NCBI RefSeq assembly: GCF_000002995.4
Contig: NW_025062478.1
Location: forward strand, 10,179,001 to 10,243,000
Source: Brugia malayi
Taxonomy: Eukaryota > Nematoda > Chromadorea > Rhabditida > Onchocercidae
Length of the DNA: 64,000 bases
Reading direction: 5' to 3'
The notes under the pieces are model-generated. The model saw only the letters and a list, made by a program, of their open reading frames with translations, did not search any database and was not told where the DNA came from. Below are positions 14,597 to 28,714 of the stretch, piece by piece. The translations under genes were made by a program, and so were the position numbers. Position 1 is the stretch's first letter, and the number at the start of each line of letters is the position of its first letter.

Positions 14597-15157
14597 GTTG
14601 TATTGTCTTTTGTTTTCTGAAATAAAGGATAGTAAGATCTATAAATTGCCATTGATTTGTCTAAACTATCATTTGTATCATTTTCGAATGTGCATTAAAT
14701 GTTAAATGTCTCATTTATTCCATTGCCTCATTTTATTTTAAATTCCATTTATTTCATTAAAAAAAAAAAGTTGGATAATTTGCATGAGAATTACGAAGTT
14801 TTCGACAAAATACATTTTCTGTATAAATTGTTTATTTTTTATATATGATCAAAGTTAAAAATTGAATTAATCTCTGTTTTTTTAGATTTGCCTATTTATT
14901 TCTATTTTTAAAATACTTTACAATTAGAATGTTAAAAATTCCTTTTTTTTTTGTTGGTGCGAATTTAGTTTGTTTGAAATTAAATAGCAGTAATTTACAG
15001 AATTTATTCAGGACACTAAATCACTCCACCAATTCTTAATTTAAATTTTCTAATATCAGTGATAAACTTACATTCATTCAAAATTAGCATAAGAATTTCT
15101 AGCTTTACGATACTTTATTATTGCCAAAATAAGTTAATTCATCTCACCAAATGCTAA

Positions 15158-15288
15158 TTACATTGATAAACTATCAAATGCTTTGCTTCCGATTATCTCT
15201 ACTACATCAGGAATATCTGATTCCGTATTTGCTACCGTTATATGGCCGGAAATCAGTGTAGAAATCATTTTAACATTAATAAATAATC
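15158..15288 (-). other. Orphan candidate terminal exon, minus strand
   Basis: On the minus strand a TTTTTAG acceptor (ending at 15289) opens a frame that runs to a TAA at 15158-15160. The frame holds MISTLISGHITVANTESD followed by an acidic/hydrophobic tail ending SKAFDSLSM. The composition is much less AT-rich than its surroundings, as expected for coding sequence. No partner exon was identified upstream on the minus strand. It may be the last exon of an unseen gene or a remnant. Confidence 0.3.
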
Positions 15289-16990
15289 CTAAAAATGAAG
15301 ATCAAATAGGAGCAAAAAAAAAGAATTAATTCAATTGATTCAAAACAATTTTGCATTTTACAATTTGTACAGTTTATACAGTACAATGTATGATGCAATT
15401 GATAAATGATAATGTGATTTTTAAACGATCAATATTAATGATATGATAATAAAGTTTCATTGATAAAGTAACCACTGATAATTTAAGAAACTAATCATTA
15501 AAAATGAAACAAAGTATTATTTTAGCCATAAATTATCATTCAAATAATAAATACAATAGCTATCATATAATATATTTTAATCAAAAATATCAAATAGAAA
15601 TATTAATTCAAGCAAAATATATGTATTACTACGGTAAGTAAAATTCATCTCACCCTTAAATTTCACCAAAAATTTTCAGGAAATAATTCAAAAAAAAAAA
15701 AAAAAAATTACTTTCCAAATATCCTTGAAATGAAAAAAAAAAAAAAAAAAAAAAGTTTTCCAAAGAAAAAAAAATAAAAGAAGAAATGATTATTTTCCAG
15801 TTAATTTAGTTTAATATATCAATTATATTTATTATTTCTTGAAATTTTCAACAATTATTAAACTTTTTGCATTTGAATTAGACAAACTTTGGTTTCTATT
15901 CAAACAAACATAATATATATATATATATATCTGTGCTATTGGTATGAAAATAAAATATTTAAATAAAATAATTTGAAATTTGAGATAATATTTTAGTGAA
16001 AAGAATTTCCATTGAAGCATAAATATAATATACAAATGCATCTTAGCATAATTATCCCAATTTTATTTGATATTATCGTTGCTATAACGAATTACTATTT
16101 ATTATTAAAATTTAATCAATAATTTTAAAGTAAATAATTGAATGAATTTACGTACGATTATTTGCTATTTTTATTTTTTTTATATTTATTTTTTTAAAAA
16201 TTTATCAATAAATTATATTAATTTTGCAAAATTGTTTTTGTTTAATTTTTATTTATACTTTTATACTTTTTAAATTGTTTCCATATAAATTCAAAATTTT
16301 TTAAACATATATAAATTACTGGAATATTAAATAAATAAATATATTATCATTGTAAGATAATTAATTGATGAATGTTTTAATGCAATGAAAAATCTTTTGA
16401 TTAATTTTAATTATTTACACATAAATGAATTTCCAACAAGCATTCATTATTAATTATCAAATTAAATACAATCAATTTCGATTACACAAAATAAAAGGAA
16501 CAATTTTTAGCAAAAAAAAAAAAAGTAAATAAATAAAATGCTTAATTTGTTTCTTTTTTAATTTGAAAAGATAAGAAGAATACTGAGATAGGAATTTCTC
16601 TTTGTCACAACATTTTTCCTTCATTTTTTTTTCTCTCTTTCAAATTTAAATTTCTAATTAAGATTTAAAAAAAAATATATATCAGCACTTATCATTATTA
16701 CATAATTATTGCTTACTGATATTGCTACTTTATTTGTCTTTTTGTATTTGAAATTAAAATAAATAAAAATATGAAAAAAAAAATAATAAAAACAAAGAAA
16801 ACAAAAAGAAATATGAAAAAATAAATAAAAATAAAGAGAATAAATAAAATGATAAAATGCAACCTTTATTGAGATTGTGTTAATAATGACAGTTCAAAGT
16901 AATAGTGATAATAGTAATAATACATTTTACTCTCTCATCATATTTATATCATTAAAATGGTGAAATTAAATGATAATATAACAAGAGAAA

Positions 16991-17024
16991 AAGGGAGAGA
17001 GAGAGAGAGAGAGAGAGAAAGAAG
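16991..17024. repeat. GA microsatellite
   Basis: A near-perfect run of GA dinucleotides in AT-rich intergenic DNA. No function is suggested. Confidence 0.9.
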
Positions 17025-17362
17025 GTAACAAAGTAAATAAGTTATCAATCAGAATTAGAATTAATATTTATTGTTTTCTTAATATATTAACTAAACGATA
17101 CATTTCGTAAAGTGCTATATGGATAGTAATAATGATAAAACTAAAAGAACGACATAGTTGACAAAGTGACAAAGTTTTGTTAAATCAAATGACAAATTAA
17201 ATAGAAAGTTAGAAAAACGAAATTGGACAATTCATTGCTCATTTTGCTTTCTATGAAGCAATCATCAAATGATTCATATAACTTTGGACCATTTCTTATT
17301 AAATTATGAATAACTCTTACAAATCACTTTAACAGTTATTTTCATCAAGTAATAAGGTTAAT

Positions 17363-17509
17363 GGTCATTTGTGCTTATTGGTCACTTATGCTTAGTGGTC
17401 AGTTATGCTTACTGGTCATTTATGCTTATTCATCACTTATACTTAGTAGACATTTATGCTCAGTGGTCATTTACGCTTAGTGGACATTTAGTTTAATGGT
17501 CATTTATGG
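17363..17509. repeat. 17-bp minisatellite
   Basis: About eight to nine imperfect copies of a unit close to GGTCATTTATGCTTAGT stand head to tail. Copies vary at a few positions (for example GGTCACTTATGCTTAGT and GGTCAGTTATGCTTACT), and one junction carries extra bases. It is the only minisatellite with a non-trivial unit that I could see in the window. Confidence 0.85.
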
Positions 17510-18311
17510 ATCAAGCGAAACCTTAAATTTTTACAGTGTATTTATTCTCTTTAATCATTCATCACTTAGTTCATTTAGTAGCAACTAATTAGAAAATAAT
17601 GAAAATTTTTCTTCTGATAATTTTTAAATGCATATTATGAATAACTTTTTGAAAGTTTTCAAATTTCTTTTTCATCTTTTACTAATGTCATAATTAGTTT
17701 AGCAATAGTTGGACAATTAATTAATTTGAAAGGATGTGTTAAAGTTAATGAATTGATGATAATAATTTGATTTTTTTTTTTTGTTTTGAATCAAATTATA
17801 ATCGATAATTAATTATAGAAAGATTAAAAATAGAAGAAAATTAATGAAAACAAGTATTTTTGTTAGCATAAAAATGCATTGCTCTTCCGACGATTTCCTC
17901 ATTTCAAATGTATTACACTTACTTTCACATTCATTTAACATAAATAATCAATGATATTGGCTACTTATTTTAATTATAAGTCATATATTTGTACTAAATT
18001 TAAAATAAGTGAATAACAAAGTTGTAAAAGTGTAGCAGTTCAAATATATTTTACAAAATTGTTTTTTCTTTTAAATATGACATTTTGATTTCTGTCTAAA
18101 CTTTCCATAAAATAGCCATTATGTAATCTTTTTATAAAGATTAAATAAAAAAAAAAAAAAAAACTTTGCTAAATCTAAAATGCTTAGATGAGAAGAAAAA
18201 AAAAATATTTATAACATTTAGAAAATACTACAATTTTTATAATTAATTTAATGAAGTGATAAAATTATTATCATTTTCTAAATATCATATAAAGTATATA
18301 TTTTTTATTGC

Positions 18312-18450
18312 TCTATCACTGAGCAAATTATCGATTTTTGATTTTTTTATAAATTTTTTAAAAATCTTTTTTAAAATTTTATAAAAATTTTTTAAAAAAT
18401 CTAAATTCTAAAAAAAAATCTATCACTGAGGAAATTATCGATATTTGATT
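18312..18450. repeat. Split direct repeat of about 32 bp
   Basis: CTATCACTGAGCAAATTATCG near 18313 recurs near 18419 with one C-to-G change, and similarity continues through TTTGATT. The roughly 70 bases between the copies are almost pure A/T and can fold on themselves. This could be a small tandem duplication or the ends of a short element. Confidence 0.6.
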
Positions 18451-18586
18451 AATTTTATAAATCTCAATTATGCATTCAGTTTTTTAAATTTTATTTTTCA
18501 CTGCGAGTTGTTGTGTGATTGTAAATTTAGAAAAAAAATTAAATTTTTTATTTTTTGTTTCAAAACTCTTTGCTACTCGAAAATTT

Positions 18587-18619
18587 ATGTATGTATGTAT
18601 GTATGTATGTATGTATGTA

Positions 18620-18685
<66 letters not shown>
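18587..18685. repeat. Compound (ATGT)n(GT)n microsatellite
   Basis: About 38 bp of ATGT repeats pass directly into about 60 bp of GT. The open reading frames across it are only repeat translations (Val-Cys). Confidence 0.98.
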
Positions 18686-18687
<2 letters not shown>

Positions 18688-21059
18688 ACTAAATCAAATT
18701 TAAAGTTGAAAACTTGAAGATACAATGTACGAAAATCGTCGGCTTACAATATTATATAAAGTATGCCACGTGAAATACGTCAAATATTTTCTATCAGTGA
18801 ATAATGATGAAAGATTGAAATAATATTTTGGCGTGGTACACGTTTTCTTCATAATTCCATTTACTTTTAAAGTTTCATTTATCTTTTTTTTCATCCATTA
18901 CTTTTATTCAGATTAATTTATTGTCTGAATATAATAGCATTACATTTGCAATAGTTTCTATTAAATTTAAGTATGAATTAATTAGCTTTTCTTATTAAAT
19001 CATAAAATGATAACTTTCTTATATAAAATCATAAAATAAAATAATAACAATGAATAAAAGTTAACAAAAATATCATCTAAAATTAATATAAGTAATGGAT
19101 GGTATTAAATTATATCACAGTTTTACATTAATCAATCAAATATTTTGTCTTATTTTTATTGCTTTCGTTCAATTAATTGTAAATTACAAAGATTCTTTTA
19201 AAGTGTAATTTTATTTTAATTTCAACAATTAATAAAATTTTCAGTAAAAAAATCGTTTTCATTCCTTTTTTCTTCACGTCAAAATTAAATGTTTTAGGCT
19301 AATATCACATCAAAAATTTTCCATTTTCAAATATTTTCAAAAGAAAACAAAAAAAAAAATGACAAAAATTCAGTGTCACAATTTTTTTTTTTTAGTAAAT
19401 TTCGTTATTAAAAAGAAAATTTGATAAATATTTAATAATAGCAAAATTATATTGAAAATAACTAAATATTATTTAATTTGCTTATGTTATGCTTGCTATA
19501 AATTTCAATCATAAAAAAAAAAAAATTCATTTAAAAAATAAATGAAGTAATTTATGAAATTAATCTTTCAAAATTTTATCATCAAAATAATGCCATCCTT
19601 TAAAAACTAAAAAGACTAACATATTTGTTGAAATAATATTTTCCTAATCACATTTCTTTTTTATTTGTTTATCAGAATACACTTATCACAATCAATTTTA
19701 TTATTATCACTATCAGAATTCATACGCTATCACAACAGTTTATTTTGTTATCATCAAATTCATTATCATTACAATTCATACTTTATCACCGTAACTTAAT
19801 TCATTCATCAACAATAATTGTTTATTTTGTCTAATCCTTTTATCTTCCCGCAATTACAGTTTATAAAATATATAAAACGTATGCCTATTCACGCATACGT
19901 GTACACAAACACAAACATACACGCACACGCACTCATACGTGTAACTAAGATTTTGAAATTATCTAAAAATATAATAGACTATTAAAGTAATTTGATGCTA
20001 AAATATCACGAAATCAAATCTAAATTTTAATCTTTCAAATTAAACTTATTTTGATAGAAATTGCGTGTAAGTAATATTTTATAATTGTAAACACATTAGG
20101 CTTAGTTTACTTATTATTTCTATGCTTATACGTGTGCATTTTCATTTACGTAAATAGTTTTAGGTTTAATTTTGTGATATTTCATTAATATAATAAAACA
20201 AAATTGTATGATAATTGTTATTTTTGTTTTTCTTTTTAGACGTGAAATCAAAAATTATACGTTAAAATTATTGCTAGTTTATTCAGTATGAAATATTTAA
20301 CACAATTAAAATGAAAAAAATTAACAATAAAAAAAAAAAGAATTTTATTTAATTTATTTTAATAAATATTACAATTATCGCATTAATCAGTTTTACATAA
20401 TTTTTAACCAATTTTCATTAATCAAAAAAATATTATTCTTTAAAGTATTCATAAATTTGTTAAAATTGTTGAATTTACTTTTTCATTTATAATATTAGAA
20501 CAAATTTAGTATAAAAAATTATATTCATAAAAAAAAAAAAAAACGAAAAGAAAACTTTTGCTAAAAATTTTTCTCGAAAAAAAGAATTATAAAATAATTT
20601 TAGTAATAAAACATTATGTTGTAATTTAAAATATTTTTTTCAAGATTTGACAAATTTGTCATTAATTTGGATTTGAAATGCATCTGAAATGATACAATGA
20701 TTTTAAAAGATATTTAATGATTCTATTTCTTTTTTTTTTTTTTTATATAGCTAATTAGTCTATCAATACAAAATTATTTTAGTCTTTTTAGCTTTTAGCT
20801 TATTCTTCTTTTATACTTGCAAATAAACAATTTTTTTTTTTTTAAAATCTTTTGAATATATGAATTATTCTTAATCAAATGTATTCATTTAACTTTTATA
20901 TTCATTTTTTTTTTCTTGCTATCTATTAAAATTAATGCAATATTTTTTCATAAATAAATTTTTCATATAAAAAAAAAAAAAAGAAAGTCACTAGACAGTG
21001 ATACATACATATGTTTGATACAAGACTCTAAATTTTTCATTTTCTCTGCTATTTCAGTG

Positions 21060-21105
<46 letters not shown>

Positions 21106-21202
21106 TAGTAAGTAAGACAGTTGACAACAAGAAAAGGAAGTTAAGTTAGACTTTTAGAGAGTGTCACAACGAGTTAGACGTAGAGTTGACAAATATGTAT
21201 GC

Positions 21203-24200
21203 ATGGATCGGTCAATCCTTCAAATAGGTCGTCTTGACGTGATACTAAACAATGAGCAGCAACAATCAATGCGACAATCGTTATTATTATCATCATTATT
21301 ATCATTATTATCATCATTATCACAATTATCGCTATCAACAATTATTAGTATCAATAAGAATAAAGACAATAACAAAATTGTTACTGTCTTATTTCTTCTC
21401 ATCATTCAAACAACAATTGTTGGTAAGTTTAATTTATTATTTTTTTTAATAAAATTTTTTTCAGTTAAATTATCACTTCCCCAAATAATTAATTAAATAT
21501 GAAAAATTAAATGAAGTTTAATGTTTAATAGGAATGAAAATAATGAATTAATTACACTTATTATAATGTATAAAGTATTTTAAGTTCTTTAGAAAACAAG
21601 AAAAAAGTGAATAATTTTATTGCTCATCTAATCTTTTCATTGACTATTAAATAATCAATATAATGATTCTTGCATTTCTTTTTATCAAATAATTAATTTC
21701 ACTTTTTTTTTCCTTTTTTTTTTTAATTTTAAAATATTATTTAATAATTATTTATAGAATATTTAACAACAAAAAATTTTGTACTAAATTTAAATTTCAT
21801 GGTGTATGCACAATTGGATAATTAAATGTTATCATAATTTTAATTTTATGATGTATGCATAATTACATAAATAACTATTATCAATCGTTAATTATAAATT
21901 TTCACTTTGATTTCAAAAATAATTTTTTCTATAAATTAATTATCATTTAGACTTGTATTCATATATAATTTAACTCATACATGTATTAAATATGGATTTC
22001 ATAGCAATATTCTTTAAAAAAAATAACTTTTCTCAAAATTGAAAAGTTTATTCGGAAATTCGTTTTGATAATTCATTAGGTAATCAAAGTGAAATAACTT
22101 TTATTTACAAAGTAATAATAATAATATTATTATTCTTAAATAATCATAAATAACAGTACTAATCAAATTTATGCATAATTTTCTTCAGTGCTACGAAAAT
22201 GAGATTTATTATTTTCTTTCTATGAAAAACTTATTTTAAATTTGTATTTTTTTATTTTATTATTATATTATATATAAATTTATCTTTTTACTTTATTATA
22301 TATATATATATTTTTTTTATTATTTTTTTTATTTTTATATATATATTTTTTTTGTATATTTATTTTATTTTATTATTATTATATATAAATTTATATTTTT
22401 TATTTTATTATATATTTTATAACAATATTCGCAATACAAATGAATGATTTCCTCTTTTTATTCGATATTTTATTTCAATTACGATTAAGTTAAATTCAAA
22501 TTCTAAAATACTCATACAATAAGCATAAACCATTAATTACTATTGTTATACTTGTAATCTTGATGTAAAAAATATTTCATTATCATTTTAGATAATAAAA
22601 TTAATTAAAAATGAGTGAAAGCTTTCCGTTCATTCCTAACTTTTTTTTTTAATATCTCAATTTATTATATTATTATTTAGCTCATTATTTACATATAAAA
22701 TTTCATTGCATAAACAAAAAAAAATAAATAAATAAATGTTTGACAAAATTATTATTTCAAAAAATTTTGAAATATTGCAATTTTTGAACAAATTTTACAC
22801 TCTTCTAAATTATTAATTCATTTACTATGAAAAATAAAGCAAAATCAGTTTGTTCCTACTTTATCTCATTTTTCACTTTTTTTTTTTTTAAATTCAAAAA
22901 TTATTCGAGAGTTTTTCCTGGTCTAGTATTGAAAATTTTATCTGGTGATTAATAATTGGTAATGTCACAGTAAATGTCACATTATGATAGCATTTTATAG
23001 TTTGGAAGATTTATTTGCAATTGTTTAATTAATGAAATAGCCGTAATTGTAATTAATAACAGTAATAGATGAAGAAAAAAAATTAAATTAAAATGAATCA
23101 AAAATTTTTTAAAAATTTCTTCTAAACAAAAATGAATTGTTAAACTAATTTGTGCTATCGTTTTCAACGATAAATTTCGTTTTATAATAAATTAGGGAAG
23201 CAATCATTGACATTTTTTTATAAGTTTTATCTTCTCAAATTTCATTAAATATTTGCATTTAGTTTTTTTTCTTTTTTTTTTTTTTTTTTTAATTTGAAAT
23301 TTAAACTAAACGTAGAAAAAAAAAAGACATTTAATTATTTAAACTTAGACATCTTTCTTAGTTCAATATTTTCGTTGCAACTGCTTAAATTGAATTTTAA
23401 ATAAGAAAGAAACATTTTTTTTTTTCTAAGTTTTTTCTTTTAAGTACATTCATTAAATTTAATATTTCATCCAAATTGAAATGTAATGTAAAAGTTTATT
23501 TATGAGTAAATTAAAATTTGATTTTCTTATGAATTTATTTGTTTTCACATTTTTGTTTAAAAATAGATTTGTTGATTATTGCTAAAAAATTAATCATCCT
23601 TATTCCTTTGGAAATTATCAAAAATTTCTCAAAAGATGAAAAGATATTTTCGGCTTACTTTATACATTCTTAATTTGCATATCATTCGACGGAAGGCACT
23701 GATCAGCAAGTGATAAGTCCAGTAGATATGATAATAATGAATAAAAACTTTAATAATACTGTAACGAATTAACTAATAATTGAAGTTAATATAAATAACT
23801 TTTCTGATTCATTTTTTGAAACTTTTTCACAATTAAAATTATTTTTCCTACATTTTAGTCTTTTTCATGCCCAAATCAGTAAATTTATTTTATTTTGAAA
23901 CATTGAAATAAATTTAGATTGAACTGATAACTTAATCAAATCAAGCATATTTCCATTATCAATGATAGTTCATTAATTTTTGTTATCAGTCTCGAATTTA
24001 TTAAGCGAAATTGTTTCAATGTGTGCTTTGAGTGCATTAAGTATAACTATTCTCGTTTTGATAATTAAAATTGATTTTCATCATAATTTCTCTTACTAAA
24101 CAGTTTTTGGGGAAAAAAAAAAGAAAGGTGAAAGGTTAATTTTGGAATAATTCATATCTTTGATAGATTTTAATGTGTTTTTGCTTGCTTTCAGAAATCA

Positions 24201-26302
24201 CTTTGCGTTATTTTCAGAAATGAATTGATTAAGAAAATTGATTTAAGTAAAATTAATGTCATTTCATCGAGATTCGTTTTTCATATCCTGTCACCATGTC
24301 ACCAAGATACTGACACTAATGCATCATCTGCGCACACACACACAGAACTATCGTTGTTAGAAAGTAATATCAATTTGATAATATTAAAATGAAAAAAAAA
24401 AAAAAAACTAAGTTTCATTAAATTGAAATTTATAGATGAGATGGCGCTATTGTCGTATGCATGGAAGTGAAATGTATTTTACTGGACAATCTAATATGAC
24501 ATTTTTTGAAGAAAACATAAAAAGACTTTTGAACAATTTAAAATTATTGCAATTTAAGGATAATAAAGTTTGATATGTTTACTGTATAAAAAATGACTTA
24601 ACTTAGAAAGAATAAGTTATATTTGATAGAATAATTTAAATCAATTAAAGTATTACTGTTTATTTTTTATCAATAAAAAAAAAAGAGAGAGAAAAGAATT
24701 AGCTTTAGAAATTAAATTAAAGTTTTGCTAAAAATTAGAAAGAGAGAGAGAGAGGGAAGTGTGAATTTGTATTAAAGGCAGTAAATAATATCTTCAAACG
24801 TTAATTAATCATACTGATAAGTGATAAGTGAACATTGATACATTGATATTTAACAAAAGTAAAATTTAAGAATAAAATTTTTTACAAATGTATAACTTTT
24901 GAACTGATTAATATTTGCTAAGTTACTTTAATCGATGTAATAAAACAAAATGATAGATCGAAATATATTTTTCTATGAAAGGAATTCCTCAATGGAAAGA
25001 GACAAAATTGCAAATTGAAAGAATTTTAAGTTAATTTTTATTCTCAACAAATATTCTAACTATTGGTTCTAGAGTAGCATTATATACGTATATAACAAAA
25101 CAAAATGATATTTCTATACACGTAAATTGACGTAAGCTACGTGAGGACCAACCTGGAAGTAACAAAAAGTAGTCTTTATGTATAAATTAAATTAAATAAA
25201 AAAAATTAAAATTATACATATTGAGCAAATCATATTACTCACTATTTTAAATATATATTATCATTGATCGATCATTATTGCTACATTTATAATTCCTTCT
25301 TAAAAAAATGATAAATGATGAGTTAATTAAGAAATAACTGATTAATTTATTTTATTCTAATACATTGATAAAAAATTAAATTGAAAAAAAATTAAATTTA
25401 AACTTATGAAAACTTCAAAAGAAGTTATTTAAAAAAAAAAAAAAAAAAACAAGGAAGAACTCAAATGAATTGTTTAAAAGTAATATAGCTAAATTTGAAT
25501 TAATAAGAAGATTAAAATTAAGAAAAAAAAAATTTTAGAATCTTTAGTTTGTTATGATGGCGCTGATTGTCTAAAAGCGCATACCTGCAACGAATGCAAT
25601 GGCATTGGTTGTATACGTATGAAAAGTTATAACACAGAACATATTCACACAATTGCCTTGACATGTTTGCCATATGCAACAAGGTAAAAATTAATTTATT
25701 TTATTTTAAAAATTTATCAAAATATCGAAATTATCACTTAAATAAATTGTTTATATATAGTATTATTTATATATTTATCGCTTTTTTTTTTCAAAAAAAA
25801 AGGACATTTTTCTTCGTTTTTATAAAATTTTATAAGATTATTTCATCTTATTTCAGTTATTTATATTATTTTAAATTAATAAAAAAAATAATAATAATTA
25901 CCCTTTTGCGTTTTTTTTTTTGAAATGTTTTAAATGATTAAATTATTACATATCAAAAAACTTACAGTTATTTAATACAATATTCTGTAGAGTTTAAATA
26001 CAGTTTCAATGTAGTTAAATTTTTGATTGAAATTAAATTTTTTCCTTTTTTTTTTTGGCTTTGTTTTAATCACTAAAAAGCTTTTATTGTTTGCTACTGA
26101 TAATAATTTCTTCAGAGTATATCAGTTAGAACCAGCTGGTTGTCGCATTTCATTATCTGGTGATAGCGAACATTGCATATGCTATGATAACGATTACTGT
26201 AATCGTGCAAGTGGTTTATCATTATTTAATTTTAAATTAGTTCCTTCATTTATTCTTATCATTTATGCCACAATTTCGTTTACTCTTTTATACTTGTTGT
26301 GA
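21203..26302 (+). CDS. Small secreted Ly6/uPAR-like protein, probably GPI-anchored
   Basis: Three exons (21203-21422, 25539-25683, 26116-26302) join in phase to 183 residues from the ATG at 21203, or 161 from the ATG at 21269. The N-terminal part is low complexity (Ser/Leu from a TTATTATCATCA-type repeat). It is followed by a hydrophobic stretch, KIVTVLFLLIIQTTIVES, that looks like the end of a signal peptide. The mature part is cysteine-rich, from CYDGADCLKAHTCNECNG to HCICYDNDYCN, and the last motif is the typical end of a three-finger (LU) domain. The protein ends in a hydrophobic tail without a charged end (FILIIYATISFTLLYLL), as in GPI-anchored proteins. It would sit on the outer cell surface. 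Worm relatives (ODR-2/HOT and other LU proteins) act in neuronal signalling, but the role here is unknown. Intron 1 is 4.1 kb, far longer than others in the window. The start codon is uncertain because of the low-complexity leader. Confidence 0.75.
21423..25538 (+). other. 4.1-kb first intron of the Ly6-like gene
   Basis: This stretch is AT-rich throughout, with poly(A/T) tracts and a tandem TTTTATTTTATTATTATATA-type repeat at about 22240-22420. I see no exon-like open block with good splice sites on either strand. The stretch could also hold a regulatory element for the gene, but nothing in the bases shows this. Confidence 0.6.
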
Positions 26303-28714
26303 TAATAACAGTAATAATAATAATAATAATGGATCTGACAATTTGAACTAATTAAGGCTAATTAAATAATAATAATATTAATTATAATTATTGTTATTTG
26401 AGACAATAATAATAACTATTAAAACTATGTAACAGTTATATATTTGAATATTTATGAATTATTCACGCTTATCACATATAATTATATATGATAATTTATT
26501 AACATCAATGCATTACAAATTTATGTGAGAATTAAAAGGATTAAAAAATTAATAAATTCTGATAAACTGTTTGAAATTCATTTATAATTACAACAACTAA
26601 AATAATAATATTAGTAAAAATTGTTTAAGTTCGTTAGGAAAAAATGTTGTTACTCAATCGATGATTTACTATTACTTTTACTGATAATTCAAATGATATG
26701 TTATCAGTATGAATATAATAAATATTTAAAATTGAAATTAATTTTTCTTTTTTTTTTGTTGCAAAATATATTGTCATTTTTAGCAGTGATTGTTAATAAT
26801 TTTCCCTTCTTCTTCTTTTTAGTTCATCCAAACATTTTCATCATAAATTTGATGGAAGAGAGAGGGAGAGAGAGAGGGAAAGGGAGAGAGAGAGAGAGGG
26901 AGATTGTCATCATTTTCACAAAAAAAAAAAAAGAGAAAATGTCATCAATGCAAATATCTCTAATAAATAGTGTATTGAAATAGCAAAAAAAAGAAAGTAT
27001 AATTTGTAAAATTCATTAAATTAATAGAATTTAAAATTTTTTTCATCAATATATATTCTATTCTAAAATTTACCATTTTCATTTATTAATTGAATTTGAC
27101 ACTAAAAGGTCTTTTTTTTCCTTTTTTTTTTCTTCTTTCTAATTAGTTAGTCTTACTCAGAAATTATTCATTTCATTGTTATATGCATCTACTTTTAAAT
27201 TAATTATTTTATTTCATTTCAATTTCTCTTCACAATATATCAGTGATACTAAAATTACATAACAACAACAACAACAAAAAAAAAAAAAAAAAATCCTCAT
27301 TGACTTTAATTTTATTTGTTTTTAATCATCTTTTAAAACTCTGATGACATCATATATATTCTTTAGTTCAGAAACTTTAATTCAGAAACTTACAAATCTA
27401 ATATATTTCAAATAATCGTTACTTGTTAAATTTTGAAGTGCAATTGGTCGTAATCAAATTTTCAAATAAATAAATAATCATACAAAGGAATATAGCCTAT
27501 TTCTAACTTTTTCATTTTCATTCTTTTGTTATTATTATTTATTTGTTCATACAAATAATTTATTGAAAAAAAAAAAAACTGTAATATTCTCTCTTTTAAA
27601 TTAACTTTTTTCTTTGCTTCTTCTTTTATTACTAATTGATGCTAGTATACATCAAGAAAATTAGACATTAGAAAAGATGAATGTAGTAAAATTTCATTTT
27701 GTGCAATTTTCACCTCAATCTTTTCTATTTTTGGTTTCACAAAATTCAATTCCATTATTTGAAATATTTTAATGAAGTTGACAAGAAAGAGAGGAGAGCT
27801 TGCATCAAAAGAAAGAGACTATCGAGACAAATAAACACAAATCAATTACACTGAAATAAATATAGCTAGCTATATCTATTTTGAAATTCATTTAAATTGT
27901 GCATATCATGCATTTTATAGATTTTTAAAGATGACAGAGAGAGAAAGAGAAGGGAAAGCATCGAATAGAAAGAAATATTTTTTTAAAAGATAACAAATTA
28001 ATCATATTTGACATCTTAATGTTGTACATCATTATGAAGATAATAATTAACTAACAAAAGAATAAATTTTTTTTTTGTTCTAAAATTTGAAATGTAAGAT
28101 TTGAATATTAAAATAATTATTATTTTGAATTAATTCAATAATATTATTTGTGATAATATCAATAACTATAGGTGGAAATAGATAATGTTATAAACATTTG
28201 AAAAATGAAGAGAAAATGTCATACTGGACTACAAATAAAAGATGTAGCATTGAAAGAGAGTGTTCCTAAAGTTTTTTCTTTTTTTTTTTCTTTTAAAAAT
28301 TATTGTTGAATGAAATGTTGAATTGATTAAATGATAATTTTCACTGCTTAGCAACAAAATAAACTATTGTTTGATGAAAAATGGTATGTAAAATAGTTAA
28401 ATCACAAGACTATAACTATATGTGATGTATTTTAGGGTAAAAATTTTAAAAAGCAGAAAAAAGTGAAATGGTAAACAACAACTTTATTGTTTTCTTTTTT
28501 CGATTACATATACAATTCTCCATTTGTTAATGATCAAACTGATAACAGATATAAAATATAAATTATAATGCAAATGATAGTTTATGAAATTTTTGAACAA
28601 TGCAAGGAATCAAATACTTGAAACTATTTTATACAAATACACAGACAAAGTATTTGATATGCAAAATTAGCAGCCAATCTTATCGATGTTTTCGAGAATT
28701 GAATTAAATTTAAT
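26303..28714. other. Intergenic AT-rich region with GA repeats
   Basis: This region separates the Ly6-like gene from the gamma-tubulin complex gene; both run toward it, so it holds both 3' ends. It contains a GAGAGGGA-type purine repeat (26854-26904) and several A/T runs. No gene is supported. Confidence 0.65.

Larger units (their letters stand above)
13794..21160. other. Long AT-rich intergenic region with simple repeats
   Basis: I see no convincing complete gene in these 7.4 kb. The stretch is dominated by A/T homopolymers and short AT repeats such as (AT)n at about 14405 and 15912. It also holds two orphan candidate exons (14495-14596, 15158-15288), a 17-bp minisatellite, an ATGT/GT microsatellite, a GA run at 16991-17024 and a split direct repeat at 18312-18450, listed separately where useful. 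Confidence 0.7.

Noticed and set aside
18515..18717. Open frames of 62 and 90 codons over the ATGT/GT microsatellite
   Set aside because: They are only Met-Tyr-Val-Cys repeat translation; not a gene.
21220..21405. Asp/Asn-rich minus-strand frame
   Set aside because: It is the complement of the TTATTATCATCA repeat in the Ly6-like gene leader.
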